From Oscillospiraceae bacterium (GTDB lineage: Bacteria > Bacillota > Clostridia > Oscillospirales > Oscillospiraceae), in NCBI GenBank assembly GCA_902768805.1, contig CACXMX010000026.1:1-41951 (forward strand): a stretch of 41,951 bases of DNA, given 5' to 3'. The notes below the pieces were generated by a model. That model had not been told where the DNA came from and ran no database searches. It saw nothing but the letters and a program-made list of their open reading frames with translations. A program made the position numbers and the translations under genes. Below are positions 1 to 7,682 of this stretch, in pieces; the stretch's first letter is position 1, and each line of letters opens with the position of its first letter.

Positions 1-593
1 AGGCATATCCCCTGTGCAGCGCCGAGCACCGCTCCGCCGATATCGTTGAGAGCGTCGAAATTGGGGATCTTGAAGCTGATATTCGGAAGATTCAGTATCA
101 CGGTGAGCAGTATATACACCATGATGAAGGCCAGCAGGAAGCCGCCTGCGAAAGCCGCGCGTTCGCACAGCACGTTTACCACGGCGTCGAGCAGCTCCTC
201 GCCTTTCTCGTGGGAACGTAAGACAGCCTCGTCGGCCATCTGCTCGGCGGTCGCGTCGTATATGCCCATGCTCGTGTAGGTAAGGGTACAGAATTCCTTT
301 TCGCGGCCGGGATTCTGGGCGAAAAAGTCGGTGGTGGAAAGCGTCATCGCGTCCAGCCCCATGGCGGGCCGGACCTTCTTGTCTACGATATTCACTTCGA
401 CGAAGCCGCTGGCAAAAGGACGCAGCGCGTCCACCACCTCGAGAGAGTAGGTCGTTGAGAGCAGATTTGCCCCGTACACCGACACCGCGAAGGCCAGCAG
501 GGAGAAAACGCCCATGATCAGGCCTTTTTTATAGCCGGACCATCCGCAGAAAATCAATATGATCAGAAACGCGAGACTCAGAATCGTTCTCAT
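1..593 (-). CDS. CvpA-like membrane protein, 3' end outside window
   Basis: The reading frame begins with ATG at 593 (complement), 7 nt after a GGAGGCGGAG ribosome-binding site, and stays open to the window edge (197 codons seen). The N-terminus has a hydrophobic segment, a GYKKGL turn and a second hydrophobic stretch (about residues 3-45). A later membrane segment (about 150-170) is followed by a G-G-A-V-L-G-A-A-Q-G motif. Paired hydrophobic segments with this glycine-rich motif are typical of the CvpA/colicin V production family of small inner-membrane proteins, whose biochemical role is unclear. A soluble stretch of about 100 residues between the membrane segments is longer than in short CvpA proteins. 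It is the last visible gene of the operon starting at 5858. The family call is from pattern memory, so moderate confidence. Confidence 0.65.
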   Translation of the reverse strand, partial: MRTILSLAFLIILIFCGWSGYKKGLIMGVFSLLAFAVSVYGANLLSTTYSLEVVDALRPFASGFVEVNIVDKKVRPAMGLDAMTLSTTDFFAQNPGREKEFCTLTYTSMGIYDATAEQMADEAVLRSHEKGEELLDAVVNVLCERAAFAGGFLLAFIMVYILLTVILNLPNISFKIPNFDALNDIGGAVLGAAQGIC

Positions 594-628
594 GCTCCGC
601 CTCCCGTATTAGGGTGATCCTCTCCGGA

Positions 629-1705
629 TCACCGTCCGAAATCCGCCAGAGTGACGCCGGCGGGCCCGGTGAAAAATGCCATTCCGTTGGGGGTGAGGAA
701 CACCCTGTCGGCGTCCCTGTCCGGCTGATACCATACGATTTCCGAGAGATCGCGGCTGTACAGCGCAGACTCTCCGTTATCATAGAGCACCAGAAGTTCA
801 TCTCCGCAGCCCGAGAGATCCTTTACGCCTGCCGGACACGCGAGAGACATCGGGCTCTCTCTGTCCGAGCCGAGCACGGTAACGGTCCCGCCCTCGGCGG
901 AGGCGGCGTACACGTCCGCGTGTGAGCCCCCGGCGGAGCAGACCATCGGCCGCTGTGAGCCGAAGCTCACCGAGGCGGCGGCCTCGCCCGCGCTGTCCAG
1001 AAGGAGCAGGCGCTGTTCGGTCACGACGGCCAGCATGCCGTCGTCCAGATAATCGAAGTCAAGGAGCTTCTCACCGGGGAAGGAGACCCTGAGATACTCC
1101 TCCGCACGGTCTATCCGAAAGAAGTGCAGACGGCTGCCGTCGCCGGTCTGAGAGCTGACGCACAGCAGATCTTCTCCGCCGGTCCGGGCGGAGAGCGGAA
1201 CGGAGCTTCCGGCGTCCCAGCGAAACAGCGGCGTGAGATCGGTATCATAGACCATCACGGTCCCGCGGCCGGCGTCGTTTTTCCATATGACGGCGATCAG
1301 GCCGGTTTCGTTCGCGTCGGCAAATAATACCGGGCCTTCCGTGTCGGCGCTTTTGTGCGTCCCGTCGGGATACAGCGTTTCGATCCCGGGCGAGAGAGCG
1401 TCATAGAACACGGCCAGCAGCGGGCTCCCGGCGCATTTCGGTTCGCGGAAACGTGTCTGCGCCTGCGCCGCGCACTTGCCCGAAACGGCGTACAGCGCGA
1501 TATGATCCCGGTCCGCCACGGCCAGACCGTTCCCGGCCCGGGTGTATACGGCTTCGGCGTTCGCGCCGAGAAATCCGTTCTGACGCAGTGTGAGGGACGG
1601 CCTGCGCGCCTGCAGGATGCTGATGATCAGAAGAAATACGGCCGCCGCGAGCAGAGCGGCCGTCGCCGCGAGTATCCGGCCCGAGCGCTTATACACGAAG
1701 CTCAC
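629..1705 (-). CDS. DUF5711-like membrane-anchored beta-propeller-type protein
   Basis: This is a 358-residue protein with a short basic N-terminus, one transmembrane helix (about residues 10-30) and a long extracytoplasmic region made of repeated short beta strands, as in WD40/PQQ-like propellers. Clostridial proteins of this architecture are often assigned to DUF5711 and are frequently found beside cvpA. That assignment is from memory and not verified. No catalytic motif is visible. The GTG at 1705 overlaps the end of truA by 17 nt; a second GTG at 1696 has a better-placed GGGGGTG ribosome-binding site and may be the true start. The gene is co-transcribed with truA upstream and the CvpA-like gene downstream (35-nt gap). 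Confidence 0.6.
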   Translation of the reverse strand: MSFVYKRSGRILAATAALLAAAVFLLIISILQARRPSLTLRQNGFLGANAEAVYTRAGNGLAVADRDHIALYAVSGKCAAQAQTRFREPKCAGSPLLAVFYDALSPGIETLYPDGTHKSADTEGPVLFADANETGLIAVIWKNDAGRGTVMVYDTDLTPLFRWDAGSSVPLSARTGGEDLLCVSSQTGDGSRLHFFRIDRAEEYLRVSFPGEKLLDFDYLDDGMLAVVTEQRLLLLDSAGEAAASVSFGSQRPMVCSAGGSHADVYAASAEGGTVTVLGSDRESPMSLACPAGVKDLSGCGDELLVLYDNGESALYSRDLSEIVWYQPDRDADRVFLTPNGMAFFTGPAGVTLADFGR

Positions 1706-2477
1706 CCCCGAAGGGCTCTGCCATCATCCCGCCCGCCGGGCCGTCATACCACACCCGGTTCATATACAGACCCTGAGGAGGCATGGTCGGACCGGTCAGC
1801 CGCCGGTCGCGAGTTTCCAGCAGCGCGGGGATATCCTCGGGGATCAGTTTGCCGTAGCTGGCGTAGACCATAGTTCCCACCATGGCCCGCACCATGTTGT
1901 ACAGGAATCCGTCCGCGCACACTCTCACCGTGATATAGGAGCCTTCCCGCTCTGCCTCGCACCAGTATACGGTGCGAACGGTGGTTTTTGTCGGTGTGCC
2001 GACACTGCGGACCGCGGCAAAGTCGTGGGTGCCCACGAAGGCGGCGGCGGCGCGCTTCATCGCGTCGATGTCCAGCGGCGAGGGGAAAAAGCACACTCTT
2101 TTGTCCAGAAAGGGATCGGGGATGCGGCTGTTGAGGATGCGGTATATGTACTCTTTTTTGATGCAGGAACCGATGGCGTTGAAGCTCTCCCCGACGTCGC
2201 ACGCCGCCGTTACGGAGATATCGCCGGGAAGACGCGCGTTCAGCGCCAGCGGGACACGGTCCGCGGGGATCGTACAGTCGGCGCGGAAGTTGGCGCAGTA
2301 GCTCAGAGCGTGCACGCCCGCGTCGGTCCTGCCGCACCCGGTAACATGAGCCTTCACTCCGCAGACCTTCTCTACGGCTTCCTCCACCGTCTGCTGCACG
2401 GTGGGCAGTCCCGCCTGACGCTGCCAGCCATGGTAGTCCGAGCCGTCGTAGCGGAGCCTGAGCGCGACATTTCTCAC
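1689..2477 (-). CDS. truA: tRNA pseudouridine(38-40) synthase TruA
   Basis: TruA converts uridines 38-40 in the anticodon stem-loop of many tRNAs to pseudouridine. The 262-residue protein has the family start (LRYDGSDYHGWQRQ) and the catalytic aspartate in GRTDAGVHA (about residues 50-58). It also has FLYNMVRAMVGT in the C-terminal half and the usual bacterial length. Its ATG overlaps the ecfT stop by 4 nt (ATGA), so translation is probably coupled. The order ecfA1-ecfA2-ecfT-truA is a well-known arrangement in Bacillota and supports both identifications. Confidence 0.96.
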   Translation of the reverse strand: MRNVALRLRYDGSDYHGWQRQAGLPTVQQTVEEAVEKVCGVKAHVTGCGRTDAGVHALSYCANFRADCTIPADRVPLALNARLPGDISVTAACDVGESFNAIGSCIKKEYIYRILNSRIPDPFLDKRVCFFPSPLDIDAMKRAAAAFVGTHDFAAVRSVGTPTKTTVRTVYWCEAEREGSYITVRVCADGFLYNMVRAMVGTMVYASYGKLIPEDIPALLETRDRRLTGPTMPPQGLYMNRVWYDGPAGGMMAEPFGGELRV

Positions 2478-3277
2478 AGGCCCAGCCTCACCAGCACGAT
2501 CGCTCCGGCGACGACCAGACAGTAGAGGAGCAGCGTCAGATAATCTCCCACGCCCATCTTCAGAGTTTTCATCCGCGTGCGGCCTTCACCTCCGTGATAG
2601 CAGCGGCATTCCATGGCCGTGGCCAGCTCATCGGCCCGACGAAAGGCGCTCACGAAAAGAGGCACCAGTATCGGCAGCAGCGCTTTTGCCCGTTTGGCCA
2701 GGCCCCCGGTATCGAAGTCCGCGCCGCGGGCTTTCTGCGCGCTCATGATCTTGTCGGTCTCCTCGATCAGCGTGGGGATGAAACGCAGAGCAATGCTCAT
2801 CATCATCGAAAGCTCGTGTACCGGGAAGCGTACCTTTTTCAGAGGAGCGAGGAGCCTTTCCATGCCGTCGGTGAGCTGAAGGGGGGAGGTGGTATAGGTG
2901 AGAAGGAAGGTGCTGCTAACCAGCAGAAAGATCCGCAGGACCATCAGCACCGTGCGATAGACGCCCTGATCCGTCACGCGGAAGATCCACCAGCGGAACA
3001 GTACCTCGCCCTCGGTGAAAAACAAGTTGAGGATCGCCGTGAAGATCACGATGAACAGCAGAGGCTTCATGCCCTTTACAAGAGCTCCCGGCCGTATGCG
3101 GCTTATGCCCACGGCGAACGCGAGCGTAAGGAACACCAGACCGACGGAACAGGGTCCGTTCGCCGTAAAGAGCGCTATGAAATACAGGATCACGCACACG
3201 AGCTTCGTGCGCGGGTCCAGACGATGAACCGGCGTGTCGCCGGGAAAGTACTGACCGAGAGTGATATCCTTCAGCAT
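2474..3277 (-). CDS. ecfT: ECF transporter transmembrane component EcfT
   Basis: This is the integral-membrane scaffold of energy-coupling-factor vitamin and metal transporters, which couples the two ATPases to interchangeable S-components. The 267-residue protein begins GQYFPGDTPVHRLDPRTKL, typical of EcfT, and has several hydrophobic helices. The two cytoplasmic coupling-helix signatures are visible: the Ala-Arg-Gly motif in SAQKARGADF and a variant second motif, MECRCYHGG, where family members usually have an Arg-Gly pair. It overlaps ecfA2 by 7 nt and truA by 4 nt. The local partner for vitamin uptake may be RibU at 35359. Confidence 0.95.
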   Translation of the reverse strand: MLKDITLGQYFPGDTPVHRLDPRTKLVCVILYFIALFTANGPCSVGLVFLTLAFAVGISRIRPGALVKGMKPLLFIVIFTAILNLFFTEGEVLFRWWIFRVTDQGVYRTVLMVLRIFLLVSSTFLLTYTTSPLQLTDGMERLLAPLKKVRFPVHELSMMMSIALRFIPTLIEETDKIMSAQKARGADFDTGGLAKRAKALLPILVPLFVSAFRRADELATAMECRCYHGGEGRTRMKTLKMGVGDYLTLLLYCLVVAGAIVLVRLGL

Positions 3278-4131
3278 GGGCCTTCTCCGTTTCGGGAAAG
3301 GAGTACACCGGCGAGAAACCGGGGCGTGTAAATCGACTCGGGGATCTCCACCCCGCGCTCGCGCAGAGCCTGAGCCAGCGCGGTGGCGTCGGGGATATCC
3401 AGCCCCATGGAGCGAAGCTCCGTCGGGCGGGAAAATATCTCCGCCGGGGTACCGTCCAGAGCGACGGCGCCCTTGTTCATAACCACAAGACGCTGCGCCT
3501 CGCTGGCCGCCACATCCATGTCGTGCGTGACCAGTATGACGGTCCCGTGAGTGGACCGGTGGTATTCCTTGATATTTTTCAGCAGCGCACGGCAGCCCGC
3601 GGGATCGAGCCCCGCTATGGGCTCGTCCAGCACCAGCACATCCGGTTCCATGGCCATGACGCCCGCTATGGCGATTCGCCGCTTCTGTCCGCCGGAGAGC
3701 TCCAGAGGGGAGAGTGAGAACAGGCTCTCGTCCACACCGGCAAAGCGGGCGCCCAGGCGCACATGCTCGTCGATCTCGCTTTCGGACAGGCCCATGTTCT
3801 TCGGCCCGAAGGCGATGTCCCTGTAAACCGTTTCCTCAAACAGCTGGTACTCCGGATACTGGAACACCAGACCCACACGGAAGCGGATATCACGCAGCGC
3901 CTCCTTGGAGCGGTGTATGTCCTCCCCGTCAAACAGAACGCGGCCGGACGTGGGCGCGAGCAATCCGTTCAGATGCTGGATCAGAGTGCTTTTCCCGCTT
4001 CCGGTGTGGCCGAGGATCGCCACGTACTGACCGGACGGTATATCCAGCGATACATCGTCCAGCGCGGTTTTTTCAAAGGGAGTGCCGCGGCTGTACACGT
4101 GCCGAAGCGACTCAAGACGGATATCTGCCAT
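3271..4131 (-). CDS. ecfA2: ECF transporter ATP-binding protein EcfA2
   Basis: ABC ATPase subunit of the ECF module, 286 residues. Visible motifs in order are Walker A GHTGSGKST (about 40-48), Q-loop VFQYPEYQLFEETV, signature LSGGQKRRIAIAG, Walker B VLVLDEP, the D-loop and the switch histidine in LVTHDMD. The C-terminal ECF-specific tail is intact: after DIPDATALAQA comes LRERGVEIPESIY. This tail is the reference for the damaged equivalent in ecfA1 upstream. It is translated just after ecfA1 and overlaps ecfT. The assignment to A2 rather than A1 rests on gene order and the YPEYQLFE Q-loop. Confidence 0.93.
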   Translation of the reverse strand: MADIRLESLRHVYSRGTPFEKTALDDVSLDIPSGQYVAILGHTGSGKSTLIQHLNGLLAPTSGRVLFDGEDIHRSKEALRDIRFRVGLVFQYPEYQLFEETVYRDIAFGPKNMGLSESEIDEHVRLGARFAGVDESLFSLSPLELSGGQKRRIAIAGVMAMEPDVLVLDEPIAGLDPAGCRALLKNIKEYHRSTHGTVILVTHDMDVAASEAQRLVVMNKGAVALDGTPAEIFSRPTELRSMGLDIPDATALAQALRERGVEIPESIYTPRFLAGVLLSRNGEGPC

Positions 4132-4214
4132 AATGATTTTCCTTTGATCGGTGTTTCGGGAGATGAAAGCTTACCGGCGCGCGAACAGCTTCGCGATCGC
4201 GTCGGCGCAGTCGT

Positions 4215-4994
4215 CTATCGACAGCGCGGACAGCGGCACATCCGCCCCGGCTTTGCGCAGTCCGTGGTAGCGGGGACATCAAGACCCAGATCGCGCATGG
4301 TCTCCACACGGGAGAAAACGTCCGCCGGAGTCCCGTCCAGTGCGATCTCCCCGTCCGATATGACGACTACGCGGTCGGCGTTTATGCACTCGTCCATATG
4401 ATGCGTGATCAGAAGCACGGTCATGCCGGTCTCGGCACGAAGCTCCTCCACGGTGGCGAGGACCTCGCGCCGGCCGTAGGGATCGAGCATGGCGGTGGGC
4501 TCGTCCAGCACCAGTATCTCAGGCTGCATGGCCAGAACACCCGCTATGGCTATGCGCTGCTTCTGCCCGCCCGAGAGCAGATGCGGCGCGTGCAGACGGA
4601 ACTCGTACATCCCCACGCGCCTGAGCGCGTTGTCCACTCTGCGTCGGATCTCCGAAGGCTCTACGCCCAGGTTTTCCGGAGCGAAAGCGACATCGTCCTC
4701 CACCACGCTGGCCACGATCTGATTATCCGGATTCTGGAATACCATCCCCACCGTGCGGCGCACACTCAGAAGGCTGTTGTCGTCCCGTGTATCCATGCCT
4801 TTTACGCGCACGGCGCCCTCTGTGGGCGTAAGGATGGCGTTGCAGAGCTTAGCCATCGTGGATTTGCCCGATCCGTTATGCCCCAGGACAGCCGTAAAGG
4901 ACCCGCCGGAAAAGGCGATATCGATATTCTTAAGAACCGGCTCCGGACTGTCCGGATACCGAAAACCGACATGATCGAAAGTGATTACATCCAT
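4215..4994 (-). CDS. ecfA1: ECF transporter ATP-binding protein EcfA1, C-terminal frameshift
   Basis: First ABC ATPase of the ECF module. All catalytic motifs are present: Walker A GHNGSGKST, Q-loop VFQNPDNQIVASVV, signature LSGGQKQRIAIAG, Walker B ILVLDEP, and switch His in LITHHMD. The open frame stops at 4215 after an unusual Arg/Cys-rich end (GRMCRCPRCR). In the next frame the expected family tail continues as LRKAGADVPLSALSIDD and further residues, to a stop at 4171-4173. The break lies at 4261-4271, where only 11 nt separate the VP and LRKAG codons. EcfA2 has eight codons there, so about 13 nt (or 1 nt modulo 3) seem lost. As read, the protein is 259 aa and lacks the dimer-stabilizing tail. 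It may be a real mutation or an assembly error. It starts 3 nt after the methyltransferase stop. Confidence 0.9.
   Translation of the reverse strand: MDVITFDHVGFRYPDSPEPVLKNIDIAFSGGSFTAVLGHNGSGKSTMAKLCNAILTPTEGAVRVKGMDTRDDNSLLSVRRTVGMVFQNPDNQIVASVVEDDVAFAPENLGVEPSEIRRRVDNALRRVGMYEFRLHAPHLLSGGQKQRIAIAGVLAMQPEILVLDEPTAMLDPYGRREVLATVEELRAETGMTVLLITHHMDECINADRVVVISDGEIALDGTPADVFSRVETMRDLGLDVPATTDCAKPGRMCRCPRCR
4261..4271 (-). other. Frameshift point in ecfA1
   Basis: The reading frame with homology to the EcfA family switches between these positions. Upstream, the frame ends normally through GLDVPATT. Downstream, the conserved LRKAG tail is in another frame and stays open to 4173. The intact ecfA2 paralogue shows what the spacing should be. 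Confidence 0.8.
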
Positions 4995-4997
4995 CTG

Positions 4998-5858
4998 TCA
5001 TCTCTCCCAGCGGCAGGTCGCTCCGCAGGGGAACGCCAGACCGCTCCGGGTTACGGGCAGGCCCAGCTCTCCCGCTTCGCTCCGCCCGCCGAATCGCCCC
5101 GTGAAAAGGCTTTCCGTGAAATAGGTCAGCACCGACGGGGCCAGCCCCGTGGTATACGAATTGATGATCACGAACAGCGGATCATCGCTGAGAACACGGC
5201 GGCAGAGACTGACAAAGTCCCACAGGTCATCCTCCAGCTTCCAGATCTCGCCGCCCGGGCCCCGTCCGTAGGAGGGGGGATCCATGATGATCGCGTCGTA
5301 TCTCCGCCCGCGGCGGATCTCGCGCTCCACAAACTTGGCGCAGTCGTCCACGATCCAGCGGACTTTTCCACCGGACAGCCCCGAAAGGGCGGCGTTTTCC
5401 TTCGCCCAGGCGACCATGCCCTTCGCGGCGTCCACATGGCATACAGAAGCTCCCGCCGCCAGACAGGCCAGAGTCGCGCCGCCGGTATAGGCAAACAGGT
5501 TCAGTACGCTGATCTCACGTCCCGCGGAGCCGATCAGCGAGCGCATCCGGTCCCAGTTCACGGCCTGTTCCGGGAACAGGCCCGTATGCTTGAAGTTCAT
5601 CGGCTTCACGCGAAAGCGCAGGTCCCGGTAGTCTATCTCCCACTCGGAAGGCAGGCCGCCCTTATCCCACGCGCCGCCTCCGGTGCGGCTCCGGCTGTAG
5701 CGCCCCTCGGCCCTGTTCCAGTCGGGATGCTCACGGGGGGTACGCCATATCGCCTGGGGATCGGGACGGATCAGGATATGACTGCCCCAGCGCTCCAGAC
5801 GCTCTCCGTCGGAGACATCCAGAAGCTCATAGTCCTTCCATCGGTCGGACAGCCACAT
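4998..5858 (-). CDS. Class I SAM-dependent methyltransferase (RlmI/RlmK-like)
   Basis: The 286-residue protein has a Rossmann methyltransferase core: the SAM-binding loop NLFAYTGGATLA (about residues 160-171), an acidic residue in CHVDAAKGMV, and catalytic motif IV MDPPSYGRG. This DPPS/Y pattern with the preceding KHTGLFPEQ is typical of the SAM-dependent rRNA (cytosine-C5) methyltransferase group related to RlmI/RlmK. It lacks the N-terminal PUA domain of RlmI, so the substrate is uncertain. I chose ATG 5858 because AGGAGG (5867-5872) lies exactly 8 nt upstream; a TTG at 5888 in the same frame has no such site. It is the first gene of the ECF/truA operon. Confidence 0.8.
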   Translation of the reverse strand: MWLSDRWKDYELLDVSDGERLERWGSHILIRPDPQAIWRTPREHPDWNRAEGRYSRSRTGGGAWDKGGLPSEWEIDYRDLRFRVKPMNFKHTGLFPEQAVNWDRMRSLIGSAGREISVLNLFAYTGGATLACLAAGASVCHVDAAKGMVAWAKENAALSGLSGGKVRWIVDDCAKFVEREIRRGRRYDAIIMDPPSYGRGPGGEIWKLEDDLWDFVSLCRRVLSDDPLFVIINSYTTGLAPSVLTYFTESLFTGRFGGRSEAGELGLPVTRSGLAFPCGATCRWER

Positions 5859-5900
5859 ATCGCGGACCTCCTGCATATAGTACTCCAATTTAACTTACAC

Positions 5901-5929
5901 AATATAGCATATCGTCATCGGAAAATCAA
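5901..5929 (-). promoter_or_regulatory. Sigma-A promoter for methyltransferase-ecf-truA operon
   Basis: TTGATT, 17-nt spacer, TATATT on the minus strand. Predicted start near 5894 gives a leader of about 36 nt before ATG 5858. Confidence 0.75.
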
Positions 5930-6041
5930 CCAGAATCCCCGCTCCCGCCGCGGGATACGGCGCGCGGGCGCTTCGGGGGAGCCGGAAGACAGAGCCCTGT
6001 TCGATTCCAGCGGTACACCGGCGGAAATCGGCGCCAAACCC

Positions 6042-6070
6042 TTGGCAAAACCCGCCGAGGATGGTATATT
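6042..6070 (+). promoter_or_regulatory. Sigma-A promoter for deoC
   Basis: TTGGCA, 17-nt spacer, TATATT. It is divergent from the 5901-5929 promoter; nothing else recognizable lies in the roughly 110 nt between them. Confidence 0.75.
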
Positions 6071-6113
6071 GAGCATATACCGATCCATAATCAACGGAAA
6101 GAAGGGCTTTTTC

Positions 6114-6785
6114 ATGGATATAAAGGAAATACTGTCCCGCTGTGACCACACTCTGCTGCGCGTCGACTGTACGGCCGACGAGATCCGCTCTCTGTGCGAC
6201 GACGCGATCCGTTACGGCTGCGCGAGTGTATGCATTCCTCCCGCGCATGTGGCCGGCGCGAAGCGTTATGTGGGGGACCGGCTGAAGATCTGCACGGTCA
6301 TCGGCTTTCCCAACGGATACTCCACCCCCGTCGTAAAGGCCTTTGAGGCCAACGACGCCGTGAAAAACGGGGCGGATGAGATCGATATGGTCATCGATCT
6401 TTGTATGGTAAAGGACCGGTGCTGGGACCGTATCGCCGATGAGATCGACCGTGTCAGGCGCGCCTGCGAGGGTCGCCTTCTTAAGGTGATCATTGAGTGC
6501 TGCCTGCTTACCGAAGAGGAAAAAATCAAAATGTGCCAGATCGTCTCCGCGTCCGGCGCGGAGTATATCAAAACCTCCACCGGATTCTCCAAAGGCGGAG
6601 CGACGTTCGACGACGTCGCGCTCCTGCGCGCGCACTGCGCGCCGGAGGTCAAGGTAAAGGCCGCCGGAGGGATCTCCACGATCGAGGACGCGGAGCGGTT
6701 CATCGCTCTCGGCGCGGAACGGCTGGGGACAAGCCGTATCGTCAGACTGGCCAAGGAAGCCGAAAAAGCCGAAGAGGCGGAATGA
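6114..6785 (+). CDS. deoC: Deoxyribose-phosphate aldolase
   Basis: DERA cleaves 2-deoxyribose-5-phosphate to glyceraldehyde-3-phosphate and acetaldehyde in deoxynucleoside catabolism. The 223-residue protein has the class I aldolase signatures: KNGADEIDMVIDL (catalytic Asp), EYIKTSTGFS with the Schiff-base lysine, and KVKAAGGIST with the second active-site lysine. I chose ATG 6114 because a GAAAGAAGG site precedes it and the family start (DIKEILSRCDHTLLR) begins there. The frame stays open far upstream, but only as antisense of other genes. It is monocistronic with its own promoter. No other deoxynucleoside catabolism genes are adjacent; upp is 21 kb away. Confidence 0.96.
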   Translation: MDIKEILSRCDHTLLRVDCTADEIRSLCDDAIRYGCASVCIPPAHVAGAKRYVGDRLKICTVIGFPNGYSTPVVKAFEANDAVKNGADEIDMVIDLCMVKDRCWDRIADEIDRVRRACEGRLLKVIIECCLLTEEEKIKMCQIVSASGAEYIKTSTGFSKGGATFDDVALLRAHCAPEVKVKAAGGISTIEDAERFIALGAERLGTSRIVRLAKEAEKAEEAE

Positions 6786-6810
6786 CATACCGGCAGAAAC
6801 GATCATAAAA

Positions 6811-6858
6811 ACACGCAAGGCGGCCTGCCCCGGAAATGGGGCGGGCCGCCTTGCGTGT
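6811..6858 (-). terminator. Strong intrinsic terminator of the solute-binding-protein operon
   Basis: A 21-bp, nearly perfect GC-rich stem with a short loop (arms 6811-6831 and about 6838-6858). On the minus strand it is followed by a T-run (TTTTTATGATC). The plus strand lacks a T-run but deoC transcription may still end here. Confidence 0.85.
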
Positions 6859-6875
6859 CCTGCCTGAGCGACGGG

Positions 6876-7682
6876 TCAGACATAATAGGCGGAAACGATG
6901 CTGTCGATGACTACGGCGTCGCAGTCGCCGGCCGCCAGGGCGTTGAAGCAGGCGTTCAGATCGTCGTAGTACCATACGGAGGTGATCTTCTCAAACAGAC
7001 CGTCCTCCTTGAGCGCCGCCAGGGCCGTGGCGTCCGTTATGCCGAGTACCTTTCCCTTCAGATTGTTCTTTCTCCGGATCCCGCTCTCCGAACGGACGAC
7101 AAGCTGATGGGAATTCCGAAGCCAGCCGGGGGAGAGGGAACAGGAATCCTCGCTGCCGGCAAAGGACGCCGCCATCCAGGCGCAGTCGATGTTGCCGCTG
7201 CCGAGCTCCGCGGCAACGCTCTCGCTGTTTATGACCATGTATTCAAACGTCCAGCCGAGCTTTTCCGCGACAAGCTCCGCCATATCGGGGATCAGGCCGC
7301 TGAAGGATCCGTCGGCGCGGGAAGAGGAGAGAGGAGCGACGCCGTCCTGAACTCCGATCCGCAGCTTCCGGCCGGGGACGGTATCGGCGCTTACGCTGAG
7401 CAGCGCGCCGTCCCGTGCAGGCATGCAGCTGTAATCCGCGCCCAGATACTGGGTGCTCAGACGCGTGATCTGGCCCTCCGCGGCGAGCTCCTCCATGGCC
7501 GCGGTGACGATCTCGCACAGAGGGTCGTCTTTGCGGAACGCGACGCGGAATTCCTCCTGATTGAGTTCGCCGATGACGGTAAAGGTGATAGGCCGCGGAC
7601 CGTTGTTCCGCCCGCACCCGAAAAGGGTCGTGATCAGGGCGAGGATCAGGATCATGGCGGGAATGGTTCTTTTGTGTCTCAT
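6876..7682 (-). CDS. Solute-binding lipoprotein, apparently circularly permuted family 3
   Basis: A 268-residue lipoprotein with signal helix and lipobox LFGC (Cys23). Residues about 34-82 read like the end of a family-3 solute-binding protein: an [13 protein letters not shown] strand and helix, then [11 protein letters not shown] and TQYLG. Residues about 105-268 then read like its beginning and middle: [42 protein letters not shown], and [14 protein letters not shown], where the protein stops. A conventional protein would continue directly into the segment found here at the N-terminus, so the fold looks complete but permuted. The Arg of the TPER-like amino-acid-binding motif is not conserved (AGSE). 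There is no permease or ATPase nearby. The ATG overlaps the mnmG stop by 4 nt; a terminator follows within 20 nt. Confidence 0.8.
   Translation of the reverse strand: MRHKRTIPAMILILALITTLFGCGRNNGPRPITFTVIGELNQEEFRVAFRKDDPLCEIVTAAMEELAAEGQITRLSTQYLGADYSCMPARDGALLSVSADTVPGRKLRIGVQDGVAPLSSSRADGSFSGLIPDMAELVAEKLGWTFEYMVINSESVAAELGSGNIDCAWMAASFAGSEDSCSLSPGWLRNSHQLVVRSESGIRRKNNLKGKVLGITDATALAALKEDGLFEKITSVWYYDDLNACFNALAAGDCDAVVIDSIVSAYYV

Noticed and set aside
4398..6113. Upstream extension of the deoC frame across ecfA1 and the methyltransferase gene
   Set aside because: Only residues from ATG 6114 match the aldolase. The rest is antisense to two well-supported genes, and deoC has a promoter at 6042-6070 inside it.
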